Shown: positions 1-5,732 of the stretch, one piece after another
Position numbering within the stretch: position 1 is the first letter of the stretch
Layout: each line of letters begins with the position of its first letter
Source of the DNA: Myxococcales bacterium
Lineage (GTDB): Bacteria > Myxococcota > Polyangia > Fen-1088
DNA: 8,356 nt
Assembly (NCBI GenBank): GCA_003157315.1
Contig: PMJE01000177.1
Span: forward strand, 196-8,551
Reading direction: 5' to 3'
Notes under the pieces: generated by a model
Database searches by the model: none
Seen by the model: only the letters and a program-made list of their open reading frames with translations
Told to the model about the DNA's origin: nothing
Made by a program: the position numbers and the translations under genes

Positions 1-189
1 GGCTCCACGGTCGAGGCCGATATCGAAGCGCAGACCGTCACGGTGAGCGGTCGGCTGACCGGCAACGTGGTGGCGCGTGAGCGCATCGAGCTGAAGCCCG
101 AGTCCAAGATGGTGGGCGACGCCAAGTCGCCGCGGATCGTGATTGCCGACGGTGCCGGGTTCAAGGGCAACGTGGACATGGACGTGTAG
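1..189 (+). CDS. Bactofilin, C-terminal part (5' end outside window)
   Basis: The reading frame is open from the first base to a TAG at 187-189 and encodes the last 62 residues of a bactofilin, a cytoskeletal protein that polymerises without nucleotides through a right-handed beta-helix. The visible part shows the regular short-turn pattern of that fold: valines and isoleucines alternate with small or charged residues (ADIEAQTVTVSGRLTGNVVA), followed by the characteristic ending of GDAKSPRIVI, GAGFKGNVDM. The protein stops two residues after this core, so it has no C-terminal tail, unlike its downstream neighbour. Only 9 bases separate its stop from the next ATG, so the two genes are probably co-transcribed. 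The start and any N-terminal extension are not visible. The family assignment is firm; the cellular role (cell shape, polarity or chromosome organisation) cannot be read from this fragment. Confidence 0.85.
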   Translation, partial: GSTVEADIEAQTVTVSGRLTGNVVARERIELKPESKMVGDAKSPRIVIADGAGFKGNVDMDV

Positions 190-198
190 GCGCACACC

Positions 199-813
199 AT
201 GGCTGACAAGGAAACCGTAATTGGACTCGAGACACGCATTTCGGGTGAAGTGCGTGGCGAAGAGGATCTGGTTGTTCGCGGCCGCATCGACGGCAGAGTG
301 CAGATCACCCAGACGCTCACGGTAGAGAAGGGCGCCACGGTCCAGGCCGACGTGGATGTCCGCCATCTCGTGGTCTCCGGCACAGTGGTCGGCGCCATTG
401 TCGCCTCCGAGAGCGTGAAGTTGACGTCGACTGCGCGCGTGGTGGGCGATCTCGCATCCCCGCGCGTGATGATGGAAGCCGGTGCCGCATACCGAGGCCG
501 GGTGGACATGGGTGACATTGCCGCAGCACGGGCCGCGGTCAGCTCGCGCGCTGTGCAGCGCTCTGCTGGTAGCGAGAAGCCCGCCATCCGTCCCGCGCCG
601 CCACGCATGGCTAGCGCCGCCAAGGCAGTTGTCGCTGGCAAGGTTGCGGCTCCGGCTGCGCCGGCCCCGCCTGCAGCACGCTCCGCAACGGTGGCGACTG
701 CTGTTGCTGCTGGCGCGCCTGGTCCGGCGTCACCGCCTGCCTTTCCGCGAGTTGCCGGGGCCATGGGCGCTATGTCGCCGGCCTGGGCGAAGAAGAAGAT
801 CAGACGACGCTAG
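199..813 (+). CDS. Bactofilin family protein with long Ala/Pro-rich basic tail
   Basis: This encodes 204 residues. Residues about 5-105 are a bactofilin beta-helix core: ETRISGEVRGEEDLVVRGRI, then repeated short turns (GATVQADVDVRHLVVSGTVV), then the family ending GDLASPRV, GAAYRGRVDM. It is clearly related to the gene just upstream, with matching VxGxVxG, GD-SPR and GxVDM positions, so the pair is probably a tandem duplication. Residues about 106-197 form a low-complexity tail rich in Ala, Pro, Val and scattered Arg and Lys, probably disordered. The tail ends in a basic cluster, AKKKIRRR, at residues 197-204. Tails of this kind in other bactofilins serve as contact sites for partners or membranes; here that is inference. 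The ATG at 199 fits the start of the core. The ribosome binding site is weak (TAGG overlapping the previous stop), which suggests translational coupling. In Myxococcus, neighbouring bactofilins of different tail lengths organise the chromosome-segregation machinery, but no parA or parB gene is visible here. Confidence 0.88.
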   Translation: MADKETVIGLETRISGEVRGEEDLVVRGRIDGRVQITQTLTVEKGATVQADVDVRHLVVSGTVVGAIVASESVKLTSTARVVGDLASPRVMMEAGAAYRGRVDMGDIAAARAAVSSRAVQRSAGSEKPAIRPAPPRMASAAKAVVAGKVAAPAAPAPPAARSATVATAVAAGAPGPASPPAFPRVAGAMGAMSPAWAKKKIRRR

Positions 814-942
814 AATCCTCGCAAGTCGGTGGCTCGTGCCATCTGCCGGATCCGGGGCCGAATCCGGCCGTCGGGTGCGGCTCCGGCCACCGGTCCAGTC
901 TGAGGTGCATTTCGTCGGGGGTGTGGTACCTTTCCCTCGCCC
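814..942. other. Intergenic region between bactofilin and purF with GC-rich dyads
   Basis: This 129-base gap holds two short GC-rich inverted repeats: the 10-base palindrome CCGGATCCGG at 846-855, and GGCCG-AATC-CGGCC at 856-869, a 5-base-pair stem with a 4-base loop. Together they could form a hairpin downstream of the bactofilin pair. No T-tract follows, so a classical intrinsic terminator is not supported. I could not identify convincing -35 and -10 boxes for purF, nor a clear ribosome binding site close to its ATG. I see no gene here. Confidence 0.35.
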
Positions 943-2340
943 ATGTGCGGCGTGATCGGAATCTACGGCCACCCGGAAGCGGCGAACCTGGCGTACCTTG
1001 GCTTGCACGCGCTGCAGCACCGGGGTCAGGAGTCGGCAGGTATCGTATCCAGCGATGGCCAGCGGTTGCACTGTGTTCGCGAGATGGGGCATGTGGGTGA
1101 GATTTTCACCCAGGACCGCTTGCGGCGTCTGCCCGGCTCGTCAGCCATAGGCCAGGTGCGCTATTCGACGACCGGCGACTCGTCGTCCAAGAACGCGCAG
1201 CCCATTGCGGTCGACTATTCAGGTGGCTCGCTGGCCATCTCCCACAACGGCAATCTGGTTGATGCGGCGGAAAGGCGGGCGCATCTCGAGGACGAGGGCT
1301 CGATTTTCCAGACCACGACTGACACGGAAGTTATTCTGCACCTAATCGCCCGTTCGCGCGAAGGGTTGCTGCCCGACCGTGTGGCAGATGCTCTGCGTGC
1401 CGTGCACGGCGCCTATTCCCTGGCCTTCCTTTCCGAATCCATGATGATCGCCGTTCGCGATCCGATGGGCATACGCCCGCTGTCTCTGGGCAAGCACAGC
1501 AAGAAGGGTTGGGTGGTGGCTTCGGAGACCTGCGCCTTTGATCTTATCGAGGCCAGCTTCGTGCGTGACATCGAGCCGGGCGAGATGCTGGTTTTCGACC
1601 AGGAAGGCATGCGGCGGGTTTTCCCCTTCAAGCCAGAGAAGCCATATCGCTGCGTGTTCGAATGGGTCTACTTCGCGCGGCCCGATTCCACCATCGCTGG
1701 CCAGTCGGTCTACCAAGCCCGCGAACGGATGGGCCGTCGCCTGGCGGTCGAGCACCCGGTACCCGCGGACGTGGTCGTCCCGGTTCCCGATTCGGGTACC
1801 GCAGCGGCCATCGGCTATGCGCGCGAGAGTGGCCTGCCGTTTGGCCAGGGTCTGATGCGCTCGCACTATGTGGGACGTACCTTCATCGAACCGTCCGAGT
1901 CCATCCGTCACTTCGGCGTGAAACTCAAGCTATCCCCGGTGCGCGAGGTTCTGGCGGGAAAACGGGTGGTCGTGGTCGACGACTCCATCGTGCGCGGCAC
2001 CACCTCAAGCAAGATCATCGGTATGATCCGGGGTGCGGGTGCGCGCGAGGTGCACCTGCGCATCAGCTCGCCGCCCACAGTTGGGCCCTGTCACTATGGC
2101 ATCGATACCCCTGACCGTGACGCCCTGATTGCCAGCGCGCACAGCGTCGAGGAGATCTGCCGCTTCGTGGGCGCGGACAGCCTCGGCTACCTATCGCTGG
2201 GTGGCTTGCGTGCTTCGATCGACTGCGTGGGCAGCACGGACGACCATCGCGGTCTGTGCGACGGTTGCTTTTCCAATTCCTACCCCATTGCCGTCGCGCC
2301 CCCGGCGCGCTGCCGGCAGTTGCGGCTCATCTCGGCGTAG
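943..2340 (+). CDS. purF: Amidophosphoribosyltransferase (iron-sulfur type)
   Basis: PurF makes 5-phosphoribosylamine from PRPP and glutamine, the first committed step of de novo purine synthesis, in the cytoplasm. The 465-residue length is normal. The N-terminal class II glutamine amidotransferase domain starts MCGVIGIYG, with Cys2 as nucleophile exposed after Met removal. It continues with [20 protein letters not shown] and SHNGNL. The phosphoribosyltransferase half carries [14 protein letters not shown] and the PRPP loop [13 protein letters not shown] around residues 343-355. Four cysteines at 237 ([15 protein letters not shown]), 383 ([10 protein letters not shown]), 439 and 442 (LCDGC) match the positions of the [4Fe-4S] ligands in the Bacillus subtilis enzyme, so this is the cluster-containing type. 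Unlike the Bacillus protein there is no propeptide: Cys is codon 2. The ATG at 943 is fixed by this Cys requirement, although no strong ribosome binding site precedes it. The gene stands apart from its neighbours, and no other purine gene is in the window. Confidence 0.97.
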   Translation: MCGVIGIYGHPEAANLAYLGLHALQHRGQESAGIVSSDGQRLHCVREMGHVGEIFTQDRLRRLPGSSAIGQVRYSTTGDSSSKNAQPIAVDYSGGSLAISHNGNLVDAAERRAHLEDEGSIFQTTTDTEVILHLIARSREGLLPDRVADALRAVHGAYSLAFLSESMMIAVRDPMGIRPLSLGKHSKKGWVVASETCAFDLIEASFVRDIEPGEMLVFDQEGMRRVFPFKPEKPYRCVFEWVYFARPDSTIAGQSVYQARERMGRRLAVEHPVPADVVVPVPDSGTAAAIGYARESGLPFGQGLMRSHYVGRTFIEPSESIRHFGVKLKLSPVREVLAGKRVVVVDDSIVRGTTSSKIIGMIRGAGAREVHLRISSPPTVGPCHYGIDTPDRDALIASAHSVEEICRFVGADSLGYLSLGGLRASIDCVGSTDDHRGLCDGCFSNSYPIAVAPPARCRQLRLISA

Positions 2341-2350
2341 GATCTGGCTC

Positions 2351-2385
2351 TCACCACGGAGAGCACAGAGGACGCAGAGACGGAG
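2351..2385. repeat. 9-base-periodic CACAGAG-type repeat, single arm
   Basis: Just after purF, three units spaced exactly 9 bases apart begin at 2355 (CACGGAG), 2364 (CACAGAG) and 2373 (CGCAGAG), followed by a partial ACGGAG. The 16-base stretch CACAGAGGACGCAGAG at 2364-2379 recurs exactly, on the opposite strand, in the right arm of the large palindrome at 3966-4110 (4070-4085). The lead-in TCTCAC at 2349-2354 also resembles the lead-in of those arms. This suggests a dispersed repeat family rather than chance purine richness. Only one full arm is present here; a short complementary segment follows at 2395-2401. No coding potential was seen. Confidence 0.7.
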
Positions 2386-2401
2386 GCTACTTGACTCCGT
2401 C
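2379..2401 (+). terminator. Stem-loop after purF, possible weak terminator
   Basis: GACGGAG at 2379-2385 is perfectly complementary to CTCCGTC at 2395-2401, giving a 7-base-pair stem with a 9-base loop, starting about 40 bases after the purF stop. There is no run of T after it, so termination is uncertain. It may simply be the folded inner end of the periodic repeat that overlaps it. Confidence 0.3.
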
Positions 2402-2425
2402 CTACGATTCACCAACATGGGGTAA

Positions 2426-3259
2426 ATGCTAGGTCCTGGTCTGGCAGGAATATTCATCTCGCTGCTGGCCGCCTTGTGGGGCGGATCAGCCGCGGCTGCG
2501 CCTCGGGTGGTTTTGTTGGAAATGGCGGGCGGTGCCCGGGACATCCGGCAAGAGGTCCGTGCGTCGGCCGAGCAGGCCATGCGTGCGCTGGGCGTCGAGG
2601 TCGTGCCGCAGAACCAGGTCAGGACCGCTTTCGACGACTGCAATGTCCCATCCTGCCTGGCCGAGCTGGGTCGGCAGGCCGGGGCGAGCCACATTCTGGA
2701 GATTCAGGGCAGCTACGTGAACGAGTCGTACAACCTCCGCCTGGACCTGCGCGATGGCGAGACCGGGCGAATCCTGGGCAGCGATTCCAAGGAATGCGAG
2801 ATCTGTTCGGCCAAGGATTTCTATCGTGCAGTGAGGGATCGAACCACCGCACTCTGGACGCGCGTGGTGCGTGAGCAGGGCAGCGCGGGCGCGGTGTCGT
2901 TGCCGGCTGTCAGCACGCCGCCAGCTCAGACCGACTTTAGCGAGGGCAGGGCGGCCTCGCCTGCTACACGCCGATCTTTCTGGCGGCAACCGTTCCCCTT
3001 GTTTGGGGTGGGCCTCGTCGCGGCCGGGGCGGTGCTCTTGGGCTTCGGGGGCTACTACCTGGCGGTGGACGGTGATTGCGTAGCCGATCCGCCTTGCGTT
3101 TCAAGACATGCCACTGCGGCGCCGGGCTGGGGCTTGCTGGCGGGCGGAGGCGCGGCCCTTCTCGGGGGAGTGGCCATCATAATTTGGGGGCGCGATGAGC
3201 CAGCCGGTCCGGCAATCTCTCTTGGCCCAGGAACTATTTCCCTGTTCGGACGTTTTTGA
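2426..3259 (+). CDS. Exported/membrane protein with two cysteine pairs and two C-terminal hydrophobic segments, function unknown
   Basis: The 277-residue product is not recognised as a characterised family. Residues 1-25 look like a signal peptide: a hydrophobic run (IFISLLAALWGG) and an Ala-rich cleavage region (SAAAA) before PRVVLLEM. Residues about 27-150 form an alpha/beta-looking domain with two cysteine pairs, C72/C77 (DCNVPSC) and C124/C127 (CEIC), likely disulfide-bonded after export. The segment LGRQAGASHILEIQGSYVNE, followed by YNLRLDLRDGETGRILGS, resembles extracytoplasmic domains in which a small protein senses or scaffolds an envelope complex. Residues 150-188 are a low-complexity linker. 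Residues 191-214 and 235-254 are Gly/Ala-rich hydrophobic segments flanking a loop with C218 and C224, an arrangement I associate with myxobacterial envelope proteins (recall, not a search). The start is secure: TAA at 2423-2425 abuts the ATG. The next gene begins 10 bases after the stop. Confidence 0.75.
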   Translation: MLGPGLAGIFISLLAALWGGSAAAAPRVVLLEMAGGARDIRQEVRASAEQAMRALGVEVVPQNQVRTAFDDCNVPSCLAELGRQAGASHILEIQGSYVNESYNLRLDLRDGETGRILGSDSKECEICSAKDFYRAVRDRTTALWTRVVREQGSAGAVSLPAVSTPPAQTDFSEGRAASPATRRSFWRQPFPLFGVGLVAAGAVLLGFGGYYLAVDGDCVADPPCVSRHATAAPGWGLLAGGGAALLGGVAIIIWGRDEPAGPAISLGPGTISLFGRF

Positions 3260-3269
3260 CATAGGCCCC

Positions 3270-3968
3270 ATGCCTACTATATTGTTGTTCGACGTCGACG
3301 GAACCTTGGTGTCGAGCGGCGGCGTCGGACGTCTAGCCATTGAGAAGACGTTCGAGCGGCGTCACGGTCGCCGCGACGTCGTGTCGTTTTCCTTCGCCGG
3401 CATGACCGACAAGGCGATTGTGCGCAACGGCCTACTGGCCCTCGCCAAGGGTTTTGCTTCTGAACCCGAATTGCTGGCCGAGATGGACGCCACGCTCGCC
3501 TTCTATTTGCGCGTTCTGGAGGAAGAGGCAGCCGCCCACGACGGAATTCGCGTTCACGACGGCATCCTGCGCGTGCTCGATCTGGCCGAGGCTTGCCCCA
3601 ATCTGGCCCTGGGCCTCGGCACCGGGAATCTGCGCGAAGGCGCCCGCATCAAATTGGGCCACGCCGGGATCTACCACCGCTTCAGCTTTGGCGGGTTCGG
3701 TGACGATTCGATCGATCGTCCCGAAATCCTGGCGGCCGGCGCGCGGAGGGGCGCGGCGGAGCTCGGCTTGCCGCTGCAGGCTTGCCGGGTGGTTGTCGTC
3801 GGTGACACGCCCAAAGACATTGCCGCTGCCCAGGCCATCGGCGCCGAGTGCGTCGCGGTGGCCACGGGCATGCACTCGCTCGCCGAGCTGGAGGCCCACT
3901 CGCCCACCCTCGCGTGCCAAACCCTGGCCGACCAACGCGCCGACGCTGTCCTGTTCGGGGAACCTTAG
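3270..3968 (+). CDS. HAD-superfamily hydrolase, phosphoglycolate phosphatase-like
   Basis: The 232-residue product is a haloacid dehalogenase-type phosphatase of the beta-phosphoglucomutase/phosphoglycolate phosphatase class. Motif I is FDVDGT, with Asp8 as nucleophile and Asp10 as acid/base. The helical cap lies at about residues 15-95. Motif II contains Thr118 (GLGTGNLREG). Motif IV is GDTPKD, with metal-binding Asp179 and Asp183. Where classical phosphoglycolate phosphatases have KP at motif III, this protein reads DRPEIL, and Lys128 in ARIKLGHAG may serve instead. I recall a subgroup with this GNLREGARIKL and FGGFG pattern. The substrate is unknown; phosphoglycolate or another small phosphate ester is a guess. 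The start is placed at the ATG at 3270 because motif I begins within eight codons; an earlier ATG at 3195 would overlap the previous gene by 65 bases. The TAG stop at 3966-3968 is the first three bases of the large palindrome. Confidence 0.85.
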   Translation: MPTILLFDVDGTLVSSGGVGRLAIEKTFERRHGRRDVVSFSFAGMTDKAIVRNGLLALAKGFASEPELLAEMDATLAFYLRVLEEEAAAHDGIRVHDGILRVLDLAEACPNLALGLGTGNLREGARIKLGHAGIYHRFSFGGFGDDSIDRPEILAAGARRGAAELGLPLQACRVVVVGDTPKDIAAAQAIGAECVAVATGMHSLAELEAHSPTLACQTLADQRADAVLFGEP

Positions 3969-4110
3969 TTAGCTTGGTTCTCACAGAGGTCACAGAGAGC
4001 ACAGAGATCGGATGAGAAGAAGGGGTTCGGACCGGACAAGAGCCAACCCTACTTCTTCTCCTCCTCCTCCTCTGCGTCCTCTGTGATCTCTGTGAGAACC
4101 AAGCTAACTA
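3966..4110. repeat. 145-base imperfect palindrome between convergent genes
   Basis: The left arm 3966-4006 and the reverse complement of the right arm 4070-4110 match at 37 of 41 positions, with the outermost 23 bases identical. Similarity continues inward with small offsets (GAGAAGAAG-type purines on the left, the complementary CT-rich run at about 4051-4070 on the right). GGGTT and AACCC close the centre, so the whole unit can fold into one long hairpin. Each arm contains three units of CACAGAG spaced 9 bases apart (3982, 3991, 4000 on the left). The HAD stop codon is the first three bases of the left arm, and the last codons and stop of the CDF gene lie in the right-arm edge. No T-tract follows either end, so a bidirectional intrinsic terminator is possible but unproven; extended stem formation alone could still pause or protect the transcripts. 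No transposase or clear target duplication is visible. Confidence 0.9.
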
Positions 4111-5549
4111 TGTTCTCCGGATGGTTCGGTGTGGACGGTCACACGTCCTAGGTTTGGGATTTGGCCACGCAGGTACTGCTCGATGCGTTCGGTGAAGGCA
4201 TGCGCATCCTTGATAGACGTCGCGGCTGCGAGGGTGCAGTGAAACGAGATCGCCAGCTCGCTTCCGGTGCGCCGGACGCTTAGCTCATGCGCTTGGATTC
4301 CCAATTGAACCAGCTCGGGAAAACGCAGCAACGAAGCACTGATGCGTTCGACCTCAGCCGGCTCCGCGTTGCCGGCGGTGTCGCTTTTTCCGGCGGGCTC
4401 GATATGGGTGATGACCTTGGCAAGACCGGGCACGCTCGTCTGAAGGTCGCTCTCCAAGGCCGAGGCCCGACGGTGTGCCTCGCCCAGGGGCAGGCTTTCT
4501 GCCATCTCCAGATGCAACTCCATGGTCCGGCGGCCGTCTTCTTCGAACACGCGGATGTCGTGCGCGCTCGAACCGTGGCGTTCGGCCCGCCGGCGCGCCA
4601 TCGCCGCCAGATCGTCGGTGGAAATCGGGCCGGGCTCCACGTGCACCACAACGTCGGCATGGGCAAACTGCGCCTTTATAGCGGCCTCGGCCCGATCAGC
4701 GATCTCGTGGCTTCGCTCCAGCGACTCGCCCGGGTCGAGGACCAAGGCCAGGTCCACGAAGATGCCGGGCCCGCTGCGGCGCACGCGCACCTGCCTCACT
4801 TCGCGCACATCGGCGACCTTGGCCGCGGCCGCGATGCCCTGGCTCAGCTCAGGGGACACGGAATCCAGCAGGTCGGCAACCGCTTTGCGTCCCAGTTGCA
4901 AACTGACCCAGACCACCACCACCGCCACACCCAGCGCCGCAACCGCATCGGTCTTGGCCAGCCAAGCTATTCCTAGCTCGTGCGCGGCTAGAACACCCAA
5001 CAGCCCGAGAAGCACGACCAGCGACGACCATATGTCAGTGGAGAAATGCAGGGCATCTGCCTCCAGGGCCTGGCTGTCGTACTTTTTTGCCACCCGCAGA
5101 AGAGCGCGGGAGCGGGAGTAGTCGATGATGATCGACAGGATGACGACCAGGAACGCCCACAGGTTGGCGTCGACATGAATGGCGGCGCGAAAGAACAGAC
5201 GTTCCACCGCCTCCCGGATGATCCAGACACCGGTGCCCAGCAGCAGCACGGTCTCGAAGAGCGCCGACAGGTTCTCTATCTTGCCGTGGCCGTAGGCATG
5301 CTCGGCGTCTGCGGGTCGGCCAGAAACCCGCACCGCCCACAGCGTGACCACCGCCGCGGCCAGATCCAGACCCGAGTGCAGCGCCTCAGCCACAATACCC
5401 AAGCTGCCTGTCCATAGCCCGACGGTGATCTTGCCGCCGGTGAGAAGCAGCGCGGCCAGCACGGAATAGAGCGCCACCAACCGTTTTTCGCCGTCCGCTG
5501 CGGCGAGCCCGCGCACGCCCTCGTGCAGGTGATGGTGGTGGCCGTGCAT
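4104..5549 (-). CDS. Cation diffusion facilitator (zinc-type) with three tandem C-terminal domains
   Basis: This inner-membrane metal/proton antiporter should move Zn2+ or a similar divalent metal out of the cytoplasm. Residue numbers follow a TTG start at 5561 (485 residues); I prefer the ATG at 5549, residue 5, giving 481. Neither has a good ribosome binding site. The N-terminus is His-rich (HMHGHHHHLH), a likely metal-binding tail. Membrane helices span about 28-230. Transport-site residues are His62 and Asp66 in helix 2 (HSGLD) and His172 and Asp176 in helix 5 (HFSTD), the HD-HD pattern common in zinc transporters. The loop DAEHAYGHGKIE carries Asp85, His88 and His92, matching site B of YiiP/FieF. 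After helix 6, three similar cytoplasmic domains follow (about 240-312, 313-392, 402-482). Each has a helix His (285, 363, 454) and an H-x-E-P strand end (307, 386, 477). Typical CDF proteins have one such domain and about 300 residues. The gene is convergent with the HAD gene and divergent from the ATPase. Confidence 0.93.
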   Translation of the reverse strand: MHGHHHHLHEGVRGLAAADGEKRLVALYSVLAALLLTGGKITVGLWTGSLGIVAEALHSGLDLAAAVVTLWAVRVSGRPADAEHAYGHGKIENLSALFETVLLLGTGVWIIREAVERLFFRAAIHVDANLWAFLVVILSIIIDYSRSRALLRVAKKYDSQALEADALHFSTDIWSSLVVLLGLLGVLAAHELGIAWLAKTDAVAALGVAVVVVWVSLQLGRKAVADLLDSVSPELSQGIAAAAKVADVREVRQVRVRRSGPGIFVDLALVLDPGESLERSHEIADRAEAAIKAQFAHADVVVHVEPGPISTDDLAAMARRRAERHGSSAHDIRVFEEDGRRTMELHLEMAESLPLGEAHRRASALESDLQTSVPGLAKVITHIEPAGKSDTAGNAEPAEVERISASLLRFPELVQLGIQAHELSVRRTGSELAISFHCTLAAATSIKDAHAFTERIEQYLRGQIPNLGRVTVHTEPSGEHS

Positions 5550-5581
5550 GTGTCCCGCCAAGGTGAAAGCGTGAAGTGTAG

Positions 5582-5599
5582 CCCGGCTGGTCGGCCGGG
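5582..5599. repeat. GC-rich dyad in the CDF leader
   Basis: CCCGGC at 5582-5587 and GCCGGG at 5594-5599 form a perfect 6-6-6 inverted repeat, with TGGTCG between the arms. It lies 33 to 50 bases upstream of the preferred CDF start, in its probable untranslated leader. It could be an operator or an RNA hairpin affecting CDF translation, but in GC-rich DNA a 6-base dyad has modest weight. Confidence 0.35.
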
Positions 5600-5642
5600 G
5601 ATACTCCCGAGATCGCTAGGGCAAATTCTGCGTTCAAAGCCC

Positions 5643-5669
5643 TTGCCAGCCGTGTGGCAACGCTATACT
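5643..5669 (+). promoter_or_regulatory. Candidate sigma70-type promoter with overlapping dyad upstream of the ATPase
   Basis: TTGCCA (5643-5648) and TATACT (5664-5669) each match 5 of 6 consensus positions for -35 and -10 boxes, separated by 15 bases, which is short of the ideal 17. The -35 box is also the left half of a perfect dyad, TTGCCAGCCGTGTGGCAA (5643-5660), with arms of 6 bases and a 6-base centre. A regulator bound there would cover the -35 box and most of the spacer, which would suit repression. Transcription would start near 5676, leaving a leader of about 57 bases before the ATG at 5733, too short for an M-box magnesium riboswitch. Inference from sequence only; the regulator is unknown. 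Confidence 0.5.
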
Positions 5670-5732
5670 GAAGACCATCGCCGCGTGGCCGACGGGGAAG
5701 CCAGCGCGCCCCGTCTGCCGCCACAGCTTGCC

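Noticed and set aside
482..955. A + strand open frame running from the bactofilin tail into purF
   Set aside because: It is Arg/Leu/Pro-rich with no motifs and overlaps the bactofilin in another frame, which is typical of GC-rich shadow frames.
1342..1911. Antisense open frame of 189 codons within purF
   Set aside because: It lies wholly inside a confidently identified gene and shows no family features.
3195..3269. Longer N-terminus for the HAD protein from the ATG at 3195
   Set aside because: It would overlap the preceding gene by 65 bases and add 25 residues before a motif that normally sits near the N-terminus.
3982..4006. CRISPR-like short repeats
   Set aside because: Units are 7 bases at a 9-base period with no spacers of CRISPR size; they belong to the arms of a palindrome.
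3957..4120. Target-site duplication flanking the palindrome
   Set aside because: The outside flanks (GGGGAACCT on the left, TGTTCTCC on the right) are not direct repeats; the weak GGRGAAC resemblance is inverted and lies in coding sequence.
5670..5732. Magnesium riboswitch (M-box) or other leader regulator of mgtA
   Set aside because: The leader predicted from the candidate promoter is only about 57 bases, and I see no M-box-like structure or terminator in it.
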